From: Gammaproteobacteria bacterium
GTDB lineage: Bacteria > Pseudomonadota > Gammaproteobacteria > Berkiellales > Berkiellaceae
Assembly (NCBI GenBank): GCA_016191245.1
Contig: JACPOY010000020.1
Span: 62,001-126,000 of the forward strand
Direction: 5' to 3'
DNA: 64,000 bases
A program made the translations under genes and the position numbers. Positions 1-9,136 of this stretch are shown one piece after another (positions within the stretch are counted from its first letter, which is position 1; each line of letters opens with the position of its first letter). The notes beneath the pieces are model-generated. The model saw only the letters and a program-made list of their open reading frames with translations. It was not told the DNA's origin and did not search any database.

Positions 1-1099
1 ATTCACGCATCAAGAAGATGATCTTCAACAAGCTGACTTTTACATTATTTCTGTTCCAACCCCAATCGATAATGCAAATAAACCAGATTTAAGAAATTTA
101 ATACAAGCGTCGAAAACAGTTGCAAAATATTTGAAGCAAAATGACATTGTGATCTATGAATCAACTGTTTATCCAGGTACAACCGAAGAAGAATGTCTCC
201 CTGTTTTGGAATCAATTTCTGGCTTACGTGTAAACAATGAGTTTTCTATAGGATATTGCCCTGAACGAATCAGCCCAGGCGATAAAGAACATACATTCGA
301 AAAAGTGATCAAAATTGTTTCAGCAAGTAATCAGGAAGCGCTAAATATAATCTATGAAGTATATAATTCAGTAGTGACAGCAGGTGTTCACAAAGCCTCA
401 TCAATTAAAGTCGCTGAAGCTGCAAAAGTAATTGAGAATACACAGCGTGATATCAATGTCGCCTTAATGAATGAATTATCCATTATATTCGACAAACTAG
501 GCATTGATACCAATGAAGTGCTTTCTGTTGCAAAAACCAAATGGAATTTTCAAGCATATACGCCTGGATTAGTAGGTGGACATTGCATAGGGGTTGATCC
601 TTACTACCTCACCTATAAAGCACAAACGGTTGGCTATCACCCAGAAGTTATTTTAGCTGGTAGAAGAATAAATGACTCGATGGGTAAATATGTTGCCGCG
701 CAAACCATCAAAAAAATGTTAAATTCTGGTGCCTACAGCAAAAATGCAAGTGTTGCGGTATTAGGGATGACATTTAAAGAAGATTGTAGCGATATTCGTA
801 ATTCTAAAGTAATTGACATTATTCATGAACTGGAATCTTTTGGTATCAATGTCAAAGTGCATGATCCTATCGCTGATTTCAACCAAACCAGAGCAGAATA
901 CCAAATTAATTTAGTGAATTTTAAAGAAATTCACAATGTTCAGGCTCTGATTATTGCTGTTGGCCATCGTTTTTATAAAGAAATGACTATCAATGAATTT
1001 GTAGATAAATTAGCACCAGGCGGGGTTATTGTTGATGTCAAAGGCATACTTGATCATACGCATGCCAAAGCATTAGGTGTTGATATCTGGAGATTATAA
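1..1099 (+). CDS. UDP-N-acetylhexosamine 6-dehydrogenase, WbpA/WbpO/TviB type (5' partial)
   Basis: The reading frame is open to the left edge, so the N-terminal Rossmann region is missing and about 365 codons remain. Seen: VPTPID, the CPERISPGD segment, NTQRDINVALMNEL in the central helix, and GGHCIGVDPYYLT with the catalytic Cys of UDP-sugar dehydrogenases, followed by a C-terminal domain with GMTFKEDCSDIRNSK. The family oxidises the C6 alcohol of UDP-GlcNAc or UDP-GalNAc to the uronic acid with two NAD+. The TAA stop directly abuts the next ATG, so it is co-transcribed with the WlbA-type gene that would use its product. Which epimer is the substrate cannot be told from the sequence. Clearly distinct from the UDP-glucose dehydrogenase at 39.7 kb. 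Confidence 0.9.
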   Translation, partial: FTHQEDDLQQADFYIISVPTPIDNANKPDLRNLIQASKTVAKYLKQNDIVIYESTVYPGTTEEECLPVLESISGLRVNNEFSIGYCPERISPGDKEHTFEKVIKIVSASNQEALNIIYEVYNSVVTAGVHKASSIKVAEAAKVIENTQRDINVALMNELSIIFDKLGIDTNEVLSVAKTKWNFQAYTPGLVGGHCIGVDPYYLTYKAQTVGYHPEVILAGRRINDSMGKYVAAQTIKKMLNSGAYSKNASVAVLGMTFKEDCSDIRNSKVIDIIHELESFGINVKVHDPIADFNQTRAEYQINLVNFKEIHNVQALIIAVGHRFYKEMTINEFVDKLAPGGVIVDVKGILDHTHAKALGVDIWRL

Positions 1100-2161
1100 A
1101 TGCAGTATAAAAAACCTCCAATCCGCTCACGTAAAATACGTTTTGCTCTTGTAGGATGTGGTCGTATATCAAAAAATCATTTTGAAGCACTTTCAGCACA
1201 TGCTAAAGACGCAGAAATTGTCAGTATTTGTGATACCGATCACAAAGCGCTTGAAGAGGCTGCAAGCCAAACTCAGGCTCATCCATATACCAAATTGAGT
1301 GATATGCTTGCCCATACTAACGCCGATATTGTCGTATTAACGACCCCCAGTGGACTTCACTCACAACAAGCCATTGAAGTTGCACAATCGAGTCGGCATG
1401 TGTTGACAGAAAAGCCCATGGCGACCATGTGGTATGATGGTTTACGAATGGTGAAAGCTTGTGATGACGCTAGCGTTCAATTATTTGTTGTAAAGCAAAA
1501 TAGGTTTAATCCACCTTTGCAACATCTTAAAAAAGCCATTGAAGAGAATCGATTTGGTAAAATTTACATGGTGACCATCAATGTATTTTGGACTCGCCCT
1601 CAAGCCTATTACGATAGTGCAAAGTGGCGTGGAACAAGAGAAATGGATGGTGGAGCCTTTATGAATCAGGCAAGTCATTATATTGATCTTTTGACTTGGT
1701 TGATTGGTCCAGTTGAAAGTATCCAAGCCTTTACTGGAACGCTTGCACGTCACATTGAAGTAGAAGATACAGGTGTGATGAATGTTAAGTGGTGTTCAGG
1801 TGCCTTGGGCTCAGTGAATGTCACGATGTTAACCTATCCTAAAAATCTAGAAGGTAGCATTACTATTTTAGGTGAACAGGGGACGGTTCGCATTGGTGGC
1901 GTTGCTGTCAATGAGATCCAAATATGGGATTTTGCAAACAAAAAACCAGAAGATGAAACTATCCAGCAAACCAATTATTCACCAACCAATGTTTATGGCT
2001 CTGGGCATATTCGTTATTATGAAAATGTGATTCAAGTATTACGTGGTGAAGGATCTCCATTAACCGATGGTCGAGAAGGTCTTAAATCACTTGAGATATT
2101 ATGTGCGGCTTATCAATCTGCAAGAGAAGATAGGCGAATTCCATTACCGATGGATGCATAA
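1100..2161 (+). CDS. wlbA: UDP-N-acetylglucosaminuronate 3-dehydrogenase, WlbA type (Gfo/Idh/MocA family)
   Basis: 353 residues. The NAD-binding loop VGCGRISKNH lies at residues 18-27 and the EKP motif with the catalytic Lys at about 104-106. MNQASHYIDLL near residue 190 carries the second-domain His. In the WlbA/WbpB family this enzyme oxidises C3 of UDP-GlcNAcA, preparing it for 3-amination. The sequence resembles the Bordetella/Chromobacterium WlbA class more than Pseudomonas WbpB (comparison from memory). It is packed between the uronate-forming dehydrogenase and the WlbB-type acetyltransferase with no spacer on either side, a classic di-N-acetylated uronic acid order. The 3-aminotransferase (WlbC) that should act next is not adjacent. 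Confidence 0.88.
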   Translation: MQYKKPPIRSRKIRFALVGCGRISKNHFEALSAHAKDAEIVSICDTDHKALEEAASQTQAHPYTKLSDMLAHTNADIVVLTTPSGLHSQQAIEVAQSSRHVLTEKPMATMWYDGLRMVKACDDASVQLFVVKQNRFNPPLQHLKKAIEENRFGKIYMVTINVFWTRPQAYYDSAKWRGTREMDGGAFMNQASHYIDLLTWLIGPVESIQAFTGTLARHIEVEDTGVMNVKWCSGALGSVNVTMLTYPKNLEGSITILGEQGTVRIGGVAVNEIQIWDFANKKPEDETIQQTNYSPTNVYGSGHIRYYENVIQVLRGEGSPLTDGREGLKSLEILCAAYQSAREDRRIPLPMDA

Positions 2162-2758
2162 ATGAGTATAACCATTCACCCTACAGCGATTGTCGATGAA
2201 GGCGCCAAAATTGGCGATGCAAGTCGTATTTGGCATTGGACTCATGTTTGCAAAGGTGCGCAAATAGGTCGAGGGTGTTCCCTTGGTCAAAATGTTTTTG
2301 TTGGCAACGATGTTATCATCGCAAATAATGTCAAAATTCAAAATAATGTCTCCATCTATGATGCTGTTCGTTTAGAAGATGATGTTTTTTGTGGACCGAG
2401 CATGGTTTTTACCAATGTTTATAATCCACGCTCAGCGATTGTACGCAAAAATGAATACCGTCCAACCTTAGTGAAACGTGGCGCCACCTTGGGTGCAAAT
2501 TGCACGATTGTTTGCGGTATTACTATCGGTGAATATGCTTTTGTGGGAGCAGGAGCTGTCGTTAATCGTGATGTCAAACCATTTGAACTCGTACTTGGGG
2601 TTCCAGCAAAGCATCGAGGTTGGATGTGTCGATGTGGTATTCAACTTAAGGGTAAAGGTTTGGTTCACTGTAAATGTGAAGCACAGTATAAGATAAGTGA
2701 ACAAGCCTGTCAGCTAATTGCAATTCAAAAAGATAAATCCCTTAATTTACTAGATTAA
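2162..2758 (+). CDS. wlbB: UDP-3-amino uronate N-acetyltransferase, WlbB/WbpD type (left-handed beta-helix)
   Basis: 198 residues. Repeated hexapeptides ([62 protein letters not shown]) build a left-handed beta-helix of the hexapeptide acyltransferase family. [13 protein letters not shown] is characteristic of WlbB/WbpD, which transfer acetyl from acetyl-CoA to the 3-amino group. A Cys-rich tail (CRCG... CKCE, residues about 158-180) looks like a small metal-binding ribbon, seen in some family members. The ATG starts straight after the wlbA stop, so the two are translationally linked. Expected product: UDP-2,3-diacetamido-2,3-dideoxy-glucuronate or its epimer. Confidence 0.88.
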   Translation: MSITIHPTAIVDEGAKIGDASRIWHWTHVCKGAQIGRGCSLGQNVFVGNDVIIANNVKIQNNVSIYDAVRLEDDVFCGPSMVFTNVYNPRSAIVRKNEYRPTLVKRGATLGANCTIVCGITIGEYAFVGAGAVVNRDVKPFELVLGVPAKHRGWMCRCGIQLKGKGLVHCKCEAQYKISEQACQLIAIQKDKSLNLLD

Positions 2759-2783
2759 CTTCTCTTTGCTAGGAAAAAAAAAG

Positions 2784-3644
2784 ATGAATGATATTACTTA
2801 TCAAGAGGAGCTTGATGCTACAAATAAAGATTTTTGGAACGAGCTTTGCGGAACCCATTTAGCTAAGCATTTAGGCGTGAATGATTCTAGTATTGAAAGT
2901 TTAGCAAAATTCGATAATTTTTTTCTTGACTATTACCCTTATGTAAAAAAACATATTGATTTAGAAAAAATTAATGGTCAGCGTGTTTTAGAAGTAGGAT
3001 TAGGATACGGGACCGTTGGCCAGATGCTTGCTCAAGCTGGCGCTAATTATCATGCTCTTGATATTGCATTTAATGCGGTGCAAATGACCAAGCATCGACT
3101 GATGCAAAATAACTTGCAAGGTGATCTACGCCAAGGAAGCATGATTACATGCCCTTTCCCAGATAATTATTTTGATTTTGTCATTTCAATAGGGTGCTTT
3201 CATCATACCGGCAATATGCAAGAATGCGTAAATCAAACTCATCGTATTTTAAAAAACGAAGGAAAGGCACTAATCATGGTCTACAATAAGTTTTCGCTTC
3301 GTCAATGGAAATTATGGCCACTACAAACCACTAAGGATTTTTTAAACGAATTTTTAGTAGGTAAATCAAATGCAAGTTCAATAGAAAGTCAAAGAAAAGC
3401 ATATGATGCATCTGAAGAGAATCAAGTTGGAGCCCCAGTAACTGAATTTTTTTCACAAAAGAAAATAAGGCATATTTTTCGTAACTTCGAGACCATTAAA
3501 ATCACTAAAGAAAATTTTGATGAAGGTTTTACAATATCATTATTCAAAATTATACCGTTACGTTTTAAAAGTCGATCCGAATGCTTAAACAGTTATTGGA
3601 CACGTCATTTTGGGCTTGATTTATATATAGAAGTAACTAAATAG
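2784..3644 (+). CDS. Class I SAM-dependent methyltransferase
   Basis: 286 residues from the ATG at 2784, chosen because AGGA at 2771-2774 is well spaced for it. An in-frame TTG at 2766 is the alternative. VLEVGLGYGTVGQML (about residues 70-84) is SAM motif I, LDIAF the acidic loop, and FDFVISIGCFHHT motif IV/post-IV. This is a Methyltransf_11/25-type small-molecule methyltransferase; the acceptor, probably a sugar hydroxyl or carboxyl in this locus, cannot be read from sequence. It is the last gene of the leftmost plus-strand run and is convergent with the CgeB-like gene, 14 nt apart, with no obvious terminator hairpin between them. Confidence 0.8.
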   Translation: MNDITYQEELDATNKDFWNELCGTHLAKHLGVNDSSIESLAKFDNFFLDYYPYVKKHIDLEKINGQRVLEVGLGYGTVGQMLAQAGANYHALDIAFNAVQMTKHRLMQNNLQGDLRQGSMITCPFPDNYFDFVISIGCFHHTGNMQECVNQTHRILKNEGKALIMVYNKFSLRQWKLWPLQTTKDFLNEFLVGKSNASSIESQRKAYDASEENQVGAPVTEFFSQKKIRHIFRNFETIKITKENFDEGFTISLFKIIPLRFKSRSECLNSYWTRHFGLDLYIEVTK

Positions 3645-3658
3645 AAATCAAAACCGTT

Positions 3659-4996
3659 TTATCCTTCTTTGAAACGAGGTTTAACATAAGCAAAATAGCG
3701 TTTAATTCCTTTTAGTAGGAGTTTGTATTTTTGTTTAAAACTATGTCTAGGATCAAATACTATATAGAAGATATTTTTTACAGAGAATATAAGCTCAGAC
3801 AAGAGGATATGATAAGCATTAAGTAAACGATATTGACTCGTTTTATCCTTAATGGATTTTGTAATATCCTGTAGCGAATGATCGATATAAGGGCCATTGC
3901 TGCTTCTTTGCGAAAGAAGCGTTTGGATCTCATTATTGACAAGCTTGCTTAATCGAGATTGTGAGAAACGGCCGCTGGCAATAATATCTTTGTGTGCAAA
4001 ATCAACTAATTCTTGTAAGAAATCCAAATCTTTTATTTTATTAACTACTTCATGAAAATTAGAAAAATCCTTTTCTAAAGCGATATAATGCTTATCAGGT
4101 TCACAGACACCACTATATTCCCCTGGAAACATGATTAATGCTGAGCGTAAAGCAATCGCCTCGAATAAGCGCGGTGAGCAGGCGTTATACATTAAATTGC
4201 CTTCATATCGTTTCAAAAGCTTTTCATAAATTTGATCAAAACTAAGATGGGGGGCTTTTCTGAGTGCCTGTTTTACTTCTTTTTCAATATTGCCGTCGAA
4301 ATCCCATATGCTTGCACCACTTTCTGTACAAAGAACAGTTTTAGACTGCATGTGCTTTGTATACCAGTGTGAACCATAAAGTCGCTCTTGTTCAATTAAA
4401 GAAATATCAACATTCAAAGAATATTGTCTTGCACGTTCGATAACACCTTGTGCAATGATATTTCTTTCTTGCGTCAATTTTCCTAACCAAAAATCATATA
4501 TACGACTGCGATAGAAAATATCTACAGTTCTTTCTTTAATAGGGGGAGAATTCATCAATTCTAAATGTTGAGGAGTGTATCCTGTTAAAATGCTTATTTT
4601 TTTTAAATGTTGTAATTCCTGGCAATTATAGGCTTTGTCAACAAGAGAAGGCTTTACTAAAGTAAATAATAATTGTATGCCTAAATCTATCATTGTTTGC
4701 GTGGTAATATGAACTTGCTTGTATTCATCTTGCAAAAATTGAAATTTGAGTCCTTGATAGTCTTTTATTTTTTTATATAATGCTCTAGGAACATAATAAG
4801 GATCAAAAGGGCGAATGGAATAATGAAATCCAATCGCATCGAAGATGTTTAAATCTACTTTATGTAATGTTTTACAAATAAGGGGATTTTCAATATACCA
4901 TTGATGTTGTTTAGAATCGGTAATAGCTTGAATGTGATCAATTACCGCTGTTGTGATGTGTCGATCATTTGCTAGTAAAAGAATATTGTATCTCAT
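3659..4996 (-). CDS. CgeB-like glycosyltransferase (paralogue A)
   Basis: 445 residues. N-terminal half: NILLLANDRHITTAVIDHIQAI, an FDAIGFHYS segment and FLQDEY. C-terminal half: LCTESGASIWDFDG and a C-terminal block with SPRLFEAIALRSALIMF, GVCEPDKHYIALEKDFSN and FSQSRL, as in the Glyco_trans_1_2 (CgeB-type) domain of GT-B glycosyltransferases. One of four related sequences in this window (also 6154, 21631 and the broken copy near 20.0 kb). Donor and acceptor are unknown. The tail is basic and hydrophobic and may hold the enzyme at the membrane. Upstream on its strand is the 2-epimerase gene (46-nt gap), so the two are probably co-transcribed. Confidence 0.68.
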   Translation of the reverse strand: MRYNILLLANDRHITTAVIDHIQAITDSKQHQWYIENPLICKTLHKVDLNIFDAIGFHYSIRPFDPYYVPRALYKKIKDYQGLKFQFLQDEYKQVHITTQTMIDLGIQLLFTLVKPSLVDKAYNCQELQHLKKISILTGYTPQHLELMNSPPIKERTVDIFYRSRIYDFWLGKLTQERNIIAQGVIERARQYSLNVDISLIEQERLYGSHWYTKHMQSKTVLCTESGASIWDFDGNIEKEVKQALRKAPHLSFDQIYEKLLKRYEGNLMYNACSPRLFEAIALRSALIMFPGEYSGVCEPDKHYIALEKDFSNFHEVVNKIKDLDFLQELVDFAHKDIIASGRFSQSRLSKLVNNEIQTLLSQRSSNGPYIDHSLQDITKSIKDKTSQYRLLNAYHILLSELIFSVKNIFYIVFDPRHSFKQKYKLLLKGIKRYFAYVKPRFKEG

Positions 4997-5042
4997 ATAA
5001 ACTCAGATATTTTGAATAAAATGGATGCTAAATATTTTTCCT

Positions 5043-6134
5043 TTAGCATGCTGAACATAACATATCAGCAATGATAGTAGCAGCATTACCATCTCCATAT
5101 AATGAGGGATAAGACTTTTCTTGACGTTGAGCAAGGTGTTCACTGACTAAGGTTTTTAATGAAAAAGGTTGATTTGGAGAACATAAAATATTCCAACCAA
5201 ACTCAACTAATTCAATCCATTCCGTTTCATCTCGTAGTGTGATGCACGGTACCTTATTAAAATAGCTTTCTTTTTGCACTCCACCTGAATCCGTAATAAT
5301 CAACACTGCATGTTTTTCAAGGGCTAGCATATCTAAATATCCTACCGGCTCGATAATATGGATATGCTTGGCTAGAGGACTATATAAATCATATTGAATC
5401 ATTTTTGCTTTTGTGCGAGCGTGTAGTGGCAATACGATATGAAAATCTTTAGCTAATTCTATGAGTGCATTACTAATATTTTGCAATCGTGATATATCGT
5501 CAGTATTCTCTGCACGATGAATAGTCACTAAAATATATTCGTTAACTGGTAATTTAATTTTGCTTAGAATGGTTTCTCGATTTTGATTCCGTTGATTATA
5601 AAACTCTATAGCATCAAACATAACATCGCCAGAGAGACATATTTTTTTATTGGAATAACCTTCTTTGATTAATTGCTGTAAACCATTTTCCGTTGGCGGA
5701 AAGAGAAGTGTACTTAATTGATCAGTTATAATGCGATTTATTTCTTCAGGCATTTTCCGATTAAATGAACGTAGGCCTGCTTCTACATGAGCAATTGGAA
5801 TATGCAACTTTACAGCGGCTAAGGCACCTGCCAATGTAGAATTGGTATCACCATAAACAAGAACCCAATCAGGTTTTTCAATAGTTAAATAATGTTCAAT
5901 ACCTTCTAGCATTTTTCCTGTTTGCTTACCATGAGTTTCAGAGCCTACATTCAAGTTGTAATTTGGCTTTGGTAAAGATAATTCATCGAAAAAAAGACCT
6001 GACAAGTTATAATCATAATGTTGGCCGGTGTGAATAATAATTTCTTGTAAATGAGGAATCGTAGCTAAAATACGTGATACGGCTGCAGCTTTAACAAATT
6101 GTGGTCTTGCGCCAATAATTGTGCAAATTTTCAA
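5043..6134 (-). CDS. UDP-N-acetylglucosamine 2-epimerase (non-hydrolysing), WbpI/WecB type
   Basis: 363 residues, the usual family length. MKICTIIGARPQFVKAA is the canonical N-terminus; VYGDTNSTLAGALAA, HVEAGLRSFN and TDSGGVQKE are the UDP-binding and catalytic segments, and YGDGNA lies near the C-terminus. WecB-like enzymes invert C2 of UDP-GlcNAc; WbpI does so on UDP-GlcNAc3NAcA to give the manno-configured diacetamido uronate. With WlbA/WlbB-type genes upstream in the window the WbpI role is the better guess, but sequence alone does not exclude plain UDP-ManNAc formation. A fragment of another copy lies at 28608-28772. Confidence 0.88.
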   Translation of the reverse strand: MKICTIIGARPQFVKAAAVSRILATIPHLQEIIIHTGQHYDYNLSGLFFDELSLPKPNYNLNVGSETHGKQTGKMLEGIEHYLTIEKPDWVLVYGDTNSTLAGALAAVKLHIPIAHVEAGLRSFNRKMPEEINRIITDQLSTLLFPPTENGLQQLIKEGYSNKKICLSGDVMFDAIEFYNQRNQNRETILSKIKLPVNEYILVTIHRAENTDDISRLQNISNALIELAKDFHIVLPLHARTKAKMIQYDLYSPLAKHIHIIEPVGYLDMLALEKHAVLIITDSGGVQKESYFNKVPCITLRDETEWIELVEFGWNILCSPNQPFSLKTLVSEHLAQRQEKSYPSLYGDGNAATIIADMLCSAC

Positions 6135-6153
6135 GATTTTCAGCCTTGTTCTA

Positions 6154-7863
6154 TTATGCTATCAACGATTCTATACATTCTCGAGTTAATTTTGTTTTTT
6201 GCAGTATAATTATTTCACTGATGCTGTCCAAAAAAGCCTCTGCATATTCTGTGTAAACAAAATTTACTTCAATCTCTTCATCTGGTTTTAAATTTTTAAA
6301 TGGTTCCAATGTTTCAGCATGATTAAGATTTTTCTCATTTGATAAGGAACAGAAAATCACACATGATTTGAAATCGATATTCAAGTCAATTTTATCTAAA
6401 CTAAAATGAAAGAAATCTGCCAGCTTCAATTTAACCAAACAGGAACAAAAATAACTTATTTGACTTGGGAAGATAATATACTGCTTGTCCTGGTTGACAA
6501 AAATGCTTTTTATTTTACATATAATCCTGGTTAGAAGATAAGCCGGGATGTATCTTAAAAGGAATAATAAACTAATTTGTCCATCTATAATAAGCTTTAA
6601 GACAACTCTAAGAGAGTTTAAATTATTCTCCTGTACTTTAGGGGGGGCATTATTTTCGCTTATATGGTTGTTAAATTTCCATATGTAATTTTCGCCAGAC
6701 AAAGGCGTTTTATTCTTGAAAACGCTATTTATATGGGTGTCGAATTTATCAATAAGTGCTTGATATTGATATTTTGGATTAAAGAGTATCTCTTGGTACG
6801 CGCATTCAATTATTTTTTGTGCTTTTTCTGGCGAACGTAAAATTGAAACCACTTCTTCAATATTGCTATGATCTTCATTTAAAGGCACATAATGTTTCCA
6901 AGGGATTAATATTTCGTTATATGCGCTTGGGTAGAGTATAAGTAATACTTTATGAGAAATGGCTTCAAATATTCTAGGAGAAATTGCACTCAATAAAATA
7001 TGGTTTTTCTTATCTTGAAGAAATTTCTCTTCTACAATGTCAAATGAAATATTTGGATGTTTCTTTGTGAATGATTCTATGTTTTTTTGAATCTTTCCTG
7101 TGAAATCACAAATACTTGACCCACTTTCAGTGCCTAATGTCGCTTTAGAGTTTTTTAGTAATCGTATCCAAGCTTGCCCATAAACTCTGTCTTCTTCTTT
7201 TGTTGAAATATCGCATTTAAGATTAAACTTCTTGGCTTGCTTTAAAAATTTGTCAGCAATTTGCCATTTTTTTAATGAATGCCTTCCCATCCAAAAGGCT
7301 AATTTGCGCGCCCTATAGGATACATCAATGGTACGATCAGCATAGTTGACAAACTGTGCTTTTTTCATTTTTGCATCAACATAACCAGTTAAAACACTTT
7401 CGACATGAACTTTGTCCAAAAATTCTTTAGGATAAACTTGATGAAGTTGGCTTTGCTCAAATATGCCAAAGAGCGCATCAATTCCTAAGAAATAGCAATT
7501 GGTTATGGTACTATAAATCCATCTATGATCATCTTGAATGAATACAACTTTATAACCTTGAAAGTTTCTAATTTTCTCTTTTGCCTTGAAAGATAGATAC
7601 CCACCTCTGCCTATGCATATTGAATAATGAATCATAACGACATCAAATTTATCGAGAGTTATTTCTTCTGGAATATCTCCAAATATACTGCAAGTAGTAA
7701 TATGATGTTTTGAGAGATCACCGAAGGCAGTAATATGTTCATAAATTGTTTCTGCCATAACCGGCTGAATGTTGCATAGCAACAATATTTTTCTGCGAGA
7801 TCTAGCGGTAGTGATATTTTTTTTGAGCGACCTCTCGGCGTTATGATTTGTTTTTAAGCTCAT
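6154..7863 (-). CDS. CgeB-like glycosyltransferase with C-terminal extension (paralogue B)
   Basis: 569 residues, the longest of the CgeB-like paralogues. After a basic N-terminus come RKILLLCNIQPVMAETIYEHI, FDVVMIHYSICI, VVFIQDDHRW, SYRARKLAFWMG, YGQAWIRLLKNSKATLGTES and SPRIFEAISHKVLLILYPS, matching the other copies block by block. Beyond about residue 420 there is a 140-residue extension with a hydrophobic stretch (SLLFLLRYIPAYLLTRII) and a tail absent from the paralogues; I do not recognise the tail. A GT-B fold glycosyltransferase role is inferred from the Glyco_trans_1_2-like C-terminal part. The start codon has no convincing ribosome binding site. It faces the epimerase at 8106 across 242 nt. 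Confidence 0.65.
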   Translation of the reverse strand: MSLKTNHNAERSLKKNITTARSRRKILLLCNIQPVMAETIYEHITAFGDLSKHHITTCSIFGDIPEEITLDKFDVVMIHYSICIGRGGYLSFKAKEKIRNFQGYKVVFIQDDHRWIYSTITNCYFLGIDALFGIFEQSQLHQVYPKEFLDKVHVESVLTGYVDAKMKKAQFVNYADRTIDVSYRARKLAFWMGRHSLKKWQIADKFLKQAKKFNLKCDISTKEEDRVYGQAWIRLLKNSKATLGTESGSSICDFTGKIQKNIESFTKKHPNISFDIVEEKFLQDKKNHILLSAISPRIFEAISHKVLLILYPSAYNEILIPWKHYVPLNEDHSNIEEVVSILRSPEKAQKIIECAYQEILFNPKYQYQALIDKFDTHINSVFKNKTPLSGENYIWKFNNHISENNAPPKVQENNLNSLRVVLKLIIDGQISLLFLLRYIPAYLLTRIICKIKSIFVNQDKQYIIFPSQISYFCSCLVKLKLADFFHFSLDKIDLNIDFKSCVIFCSLSNEKNLNHAETLEPFKNLKPDEEIEVNFVYTEYAEAFLDSISEIIILQKTKLTRECIESLIA

Positions 7864-8105
7864 ACTTAAACTTAGTTTAACTTCGGTTTTTTTTCTTTTT
7901 TATGCACTTAGGGAACTTATAATTATTTGCTATGGTTAAAGATCATCCTATTATGCTATAGCAATTGTTATCTTGAAAGTCTTGCCATATTTTTTGTGTT
8001 ACTCTATTTCTCTTGTTCTCATTTTCTTGGTATGAGCAGAGCTTAGTCATTGTCACCATGTGTTTTTTAAATAACTTTTATAATAATATTTAAATTGAGG
8101 GTTTT
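7864..8105. other. Divergent intergenic region, 242 nt
   Basis: Very AT-rich spacer between two divergently read genes. A good ribosome binding site (GAGGG, 8097-8101) precedes the ATG at 8106. AT-rich hexamers that could serve as -10 boxes (for example the TATAAT-like string near 8080-8090) are present, but no convincing -35 partner was found, so no promoter is called. Confidence 0.4.
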
Positions 8106-9107
8106 ATGGATATAAAAGGAAAAAAAATAGTTGTAGTTGGTGGGGCTGGACTTATAGGCTCTCACACTGTGGATGAATTATTGAAAGAAGATATTAGTGA
8201 ACTTATTATTTACGATAACTTTGTTCGTGGGACATACGGTAATATTGAAAACGCATTAAAAGATCCACGTGTTCGTGTTTTTGAAATTGGAGGAGATATT
8301 TGTCAAATTGATATCCTCAATGAAGCGTTTAAAGGCGCAGACGGTGTCTTTCATTTTGCGGCAATGTGGCTACTTCAATGTTATGAATTTCCGAGAACAG
8401 CATTTAAAGTAAATGTGGAAGGTACGTTTAACGTACTTGATGCATGTGTTCAGCAAGGTGTGAAGCGTCTCGTGTATTCTTCTTCGGCCTCTGTTTATGG
8501 AGATACGGTTCAAGAAGTCATGGATGAACAACACCCATTCAATAATACTAATTTTTATGGCGCTACAAAAATTTCAGGTGAAGCTATGGCCCGAGCCTAC
8601 TATCACAGGTATAAACTTCCATTTGTAGGTCTTCGATATATGAATGTATATGGGCCACGACAAGACTATCGTGGTGCATATATAGCAGTAATTATGAAAA
8701 TGCTTGATAATCTAGATAAATCTATCGCTCCAATACTCTATGGCGATGGTTCGCAAACATATGATTTTGTTTATGTGGGGGATTGTGCAAAAGCGAATGT
8801 TTGTGCTATGAAGGCTGATACCGTGGATCAATTCTATAATGTAGGCACTGGAATCCCTACTTCTATCAAAACGCTTGCCCAAATGCTTTTAAAACTGACG
8901 CACTCTAATCTTTCTGTACAATACGAACCAGCTGGTCTTACATTTGTGAAAAATCGTATTGGTTGCCCTAAAAAAGCCAAAGCTGAAATTGGGTTTGAGG
9001 CAAGTGTCACTTTAGAAGAAGGATTAAAAATGCTTATTGAATGGCGATTAGCGCATATTGGGCAAGTTGCAATGAGAAGAGCTAAGGTTGAAAATCTTGT
9101 TTCTTAG
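8106..9107 (+). CDS. NAD-dependent nucleotide-sugar epimerase/dehydratase (SDR)
   Basis: 333 residues. The glycine-rich NAD loop VVGGAGLIGSH sits at residues 10-20, YSSSASVYG near 122 carries the catalytic Ser region, and YGATK near 150 is the YxxxK pair. NVYGPRQDYRGAY and YGDGSQTYDFVYVGD are typical of extended SDR enzymes acting on UDP- or dTDP-sugars. The closest functional group is UDP-hexose 4-epimerases (GalE/WbpP-like), but the specificity is not determinable; epimerisation of a diacetamido uronate, as proposed for Bordetella wbm SDR genes, is an alternative. The start has GAGGG 5 nt upstream. It stands alone on the plus strand between two minus-strand blocks. Confidence 0.8.
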   Translation: MDIKGKKIVVVGGAGLIGSHTVDELLKEDISELIIYDNFVRGTYGNIENALKDPRVRVFEIGGDICQIDILNEAFKGADGVFHFAAMWLLQCYEFPRTAFKVNVEGTFNVLDACVQQGVKRLVYSSSASVYGDTVQEVMDEQHPFNNTNFYGATKISGEAMARAYYHRYKLPFVGLRYMNVYGPRQDYRGAYIAVIMKMLDNLDKSIAPILYGDGSQTYDFVYVGDCAKANVCAMKADTVDQFYNVGTGIPTSIKTLAQMLLKLTHSNLSVQYEPAGLTFVKNRIGCPKKAKAEIGFEASVTLEEGLKMLIEWRLAHIGQVAMRRAKVENLVS

Positions 9108-9136
9108 CGAAATTAAAATGATCTATTAAGGTTAAT

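Noticed and set aside
3645..3658. Bidirectional terminator between the convergent methyltransferase and CgeB-like genes
   Set aside because: The 14-nt spacer has no inverted repeat or T-run of note.
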